Origin: CAG-390 sp045633005
GTDB lineage: Bacteria; Bacillota; Clostridia; Oscillospirales; CAG-272
Direction: 5' to 3'
Length of the DNA: 12,173 nt
Assembly: GCA_045633005.1 (NCBI GenBank)
Contig: JAZQXT010000053.1
Span: 1-12,173, forward strand
Under the pieces are notes generated by a model. It did not search any database. It saw nothing but the letters and a program-made list of their open reading frames with translations, and was not told where the DNA came from. Positions within the stretch are counted from its first letter, which is position 1. Each line of letters opens with the position of its first letter. A program made the translations under genes and the position numbers. Positions 11,923 to 12,173 of this stretch are shown here, piece by piece.

Positions 11923-12173
11923 ATGAAAAAATCAATCATATCAATTGTCGGTATTTGCCTTTTGATATTCACCCTTGCCATTGGGTTGGCGGCTTGCGGT
12001 AAAAAATGCGAGCATACATATGATAACGCTTGCGACGCAATCTGCAATCAATGTGAAGAAACAAGAGAGGTCGGAGCACACGACTTTGCCGCGGCTGACT
12101 GCGATACAGCAAAGACCTGTAAAAACTGCGGAGTGACCGAAGGCGAAGCTCTTGGTCACACGTGGGGCGAAGC
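11923..12173 (+). CDS. Cys/His-rich lipoprotein, partial (runs off the window)
   Basis: 83 codons are visible and the 3' end is missing. AAGGAGGT (11907-11914) lies 8 nt before the ATG. The signal peptide MKKSIISIVGICLLIFTLAIG ends in the lipobox LAAC (22-25), so C25 should be lipidated and the protein anchored outside the membrane. The mature part begins GKKCEHTYDNACDAICNQC and continues with further C and CxxC pairs (for example DTAKTCKNCG, LGHTWGEA), a spaced Cys/His pattern seen in extracellular repeat proteins of Clostridia. Metal binding or disulphides are possible. Further repeats and other domains probably lie beyond the edge. It is the next gene after the TetR regulator on the same strand and is a plausible target or operon partner. 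Confidence 0.8.
   Translation, partial: MKKSIISIVGICLLIFTLAIGLAACGKKCEHTYDNACDAICNQCEETREVGAHDFAAADCDTAKTCKNCGVTEGEALGHTWGE

Overview
The window looks like chromosomal DNA from a low-to-mid-GC member of the Bacillota, probably an uncultured gut-type Clostridia. This is inferred from near-consensus sigma-A promoters (TTGACA / 17 bp / TATAAT, often with an extended -10), strong AGGAGG ribosome binding sites, compact convergent terminators, a BclA-type collagen-like protein and a DUF6809-type small protein. No rRNA gene or complete tRNA is present, so taxonomy below class is not supported.

Layout, left to right. (1) 1-318: a dense array of small palindromes separated by an 8-bp spacer (ATGAATTG, switching to its reverse complement CAATTCAT halfway), then a 10-bp inverted repeat and a good promoter. 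(2) 319-5579: two translationally coupled genes, each a MacB-like ABC ATPase fused to an FtsX-type permease with a large extracellular domain; together they probably form one heteromeric transporter, substrate unknown. (3) 5594-6640: a bidirectional terminator, a minus-strand membrane protein with a C-terminal Cys/His module, and upstream of it a consensus promoter followed by an 88-nt long hairpin and an intrinsic terminator. The last set is either an independent small RNA or an attenuator leader. (4) 6641-7945: an FAD-dependent oxidoreductase with a C-terminal Rieske [2Fe-2S] domain. (5) 8016-8792, minus: a Cys-rich/collagen-like/BclA-C-terminal surface protein. (6) 9009-9860: a zinc-ribbon DUF4190-like membrane protein and a DUF2752 membrane protein, separated by a strong hairpin.

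(7) 9931-10310 is the most informative non-coding block. Two ~157-bp tandem repeats each begin with the 3' end of a tRNA acceptor arm and end in a terminator arm. They abut the exact 3' half (anticodon loop through CCA) of a tRNA that reads as tRNA-Pro(CGG) on the minus strand. The 5' half is missing and replaced by unrelated sequence starting at the anticodon loop. This is the signature of a tRNA-targeted integration site, so the DNA to the right (10311 to the window end) is probably the end of an integrated element, with the intact tRNA expected at its other end, outside the window. (8) 10311-12173, the presumed element: a 200-nt minus-strand transcription unit with no convincing ORF, a DUF6809-type protein, a TetR-family regulator whose promoter is flanked by two copies of one palindromic operator, and the start of a Cys/His-rich lipoprotein cut by the window edge.

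All names rest on motifs read by eye. No database search was run, so family labels without catalytic motifs (DUF numbers) are recognitions rather than verified hits.
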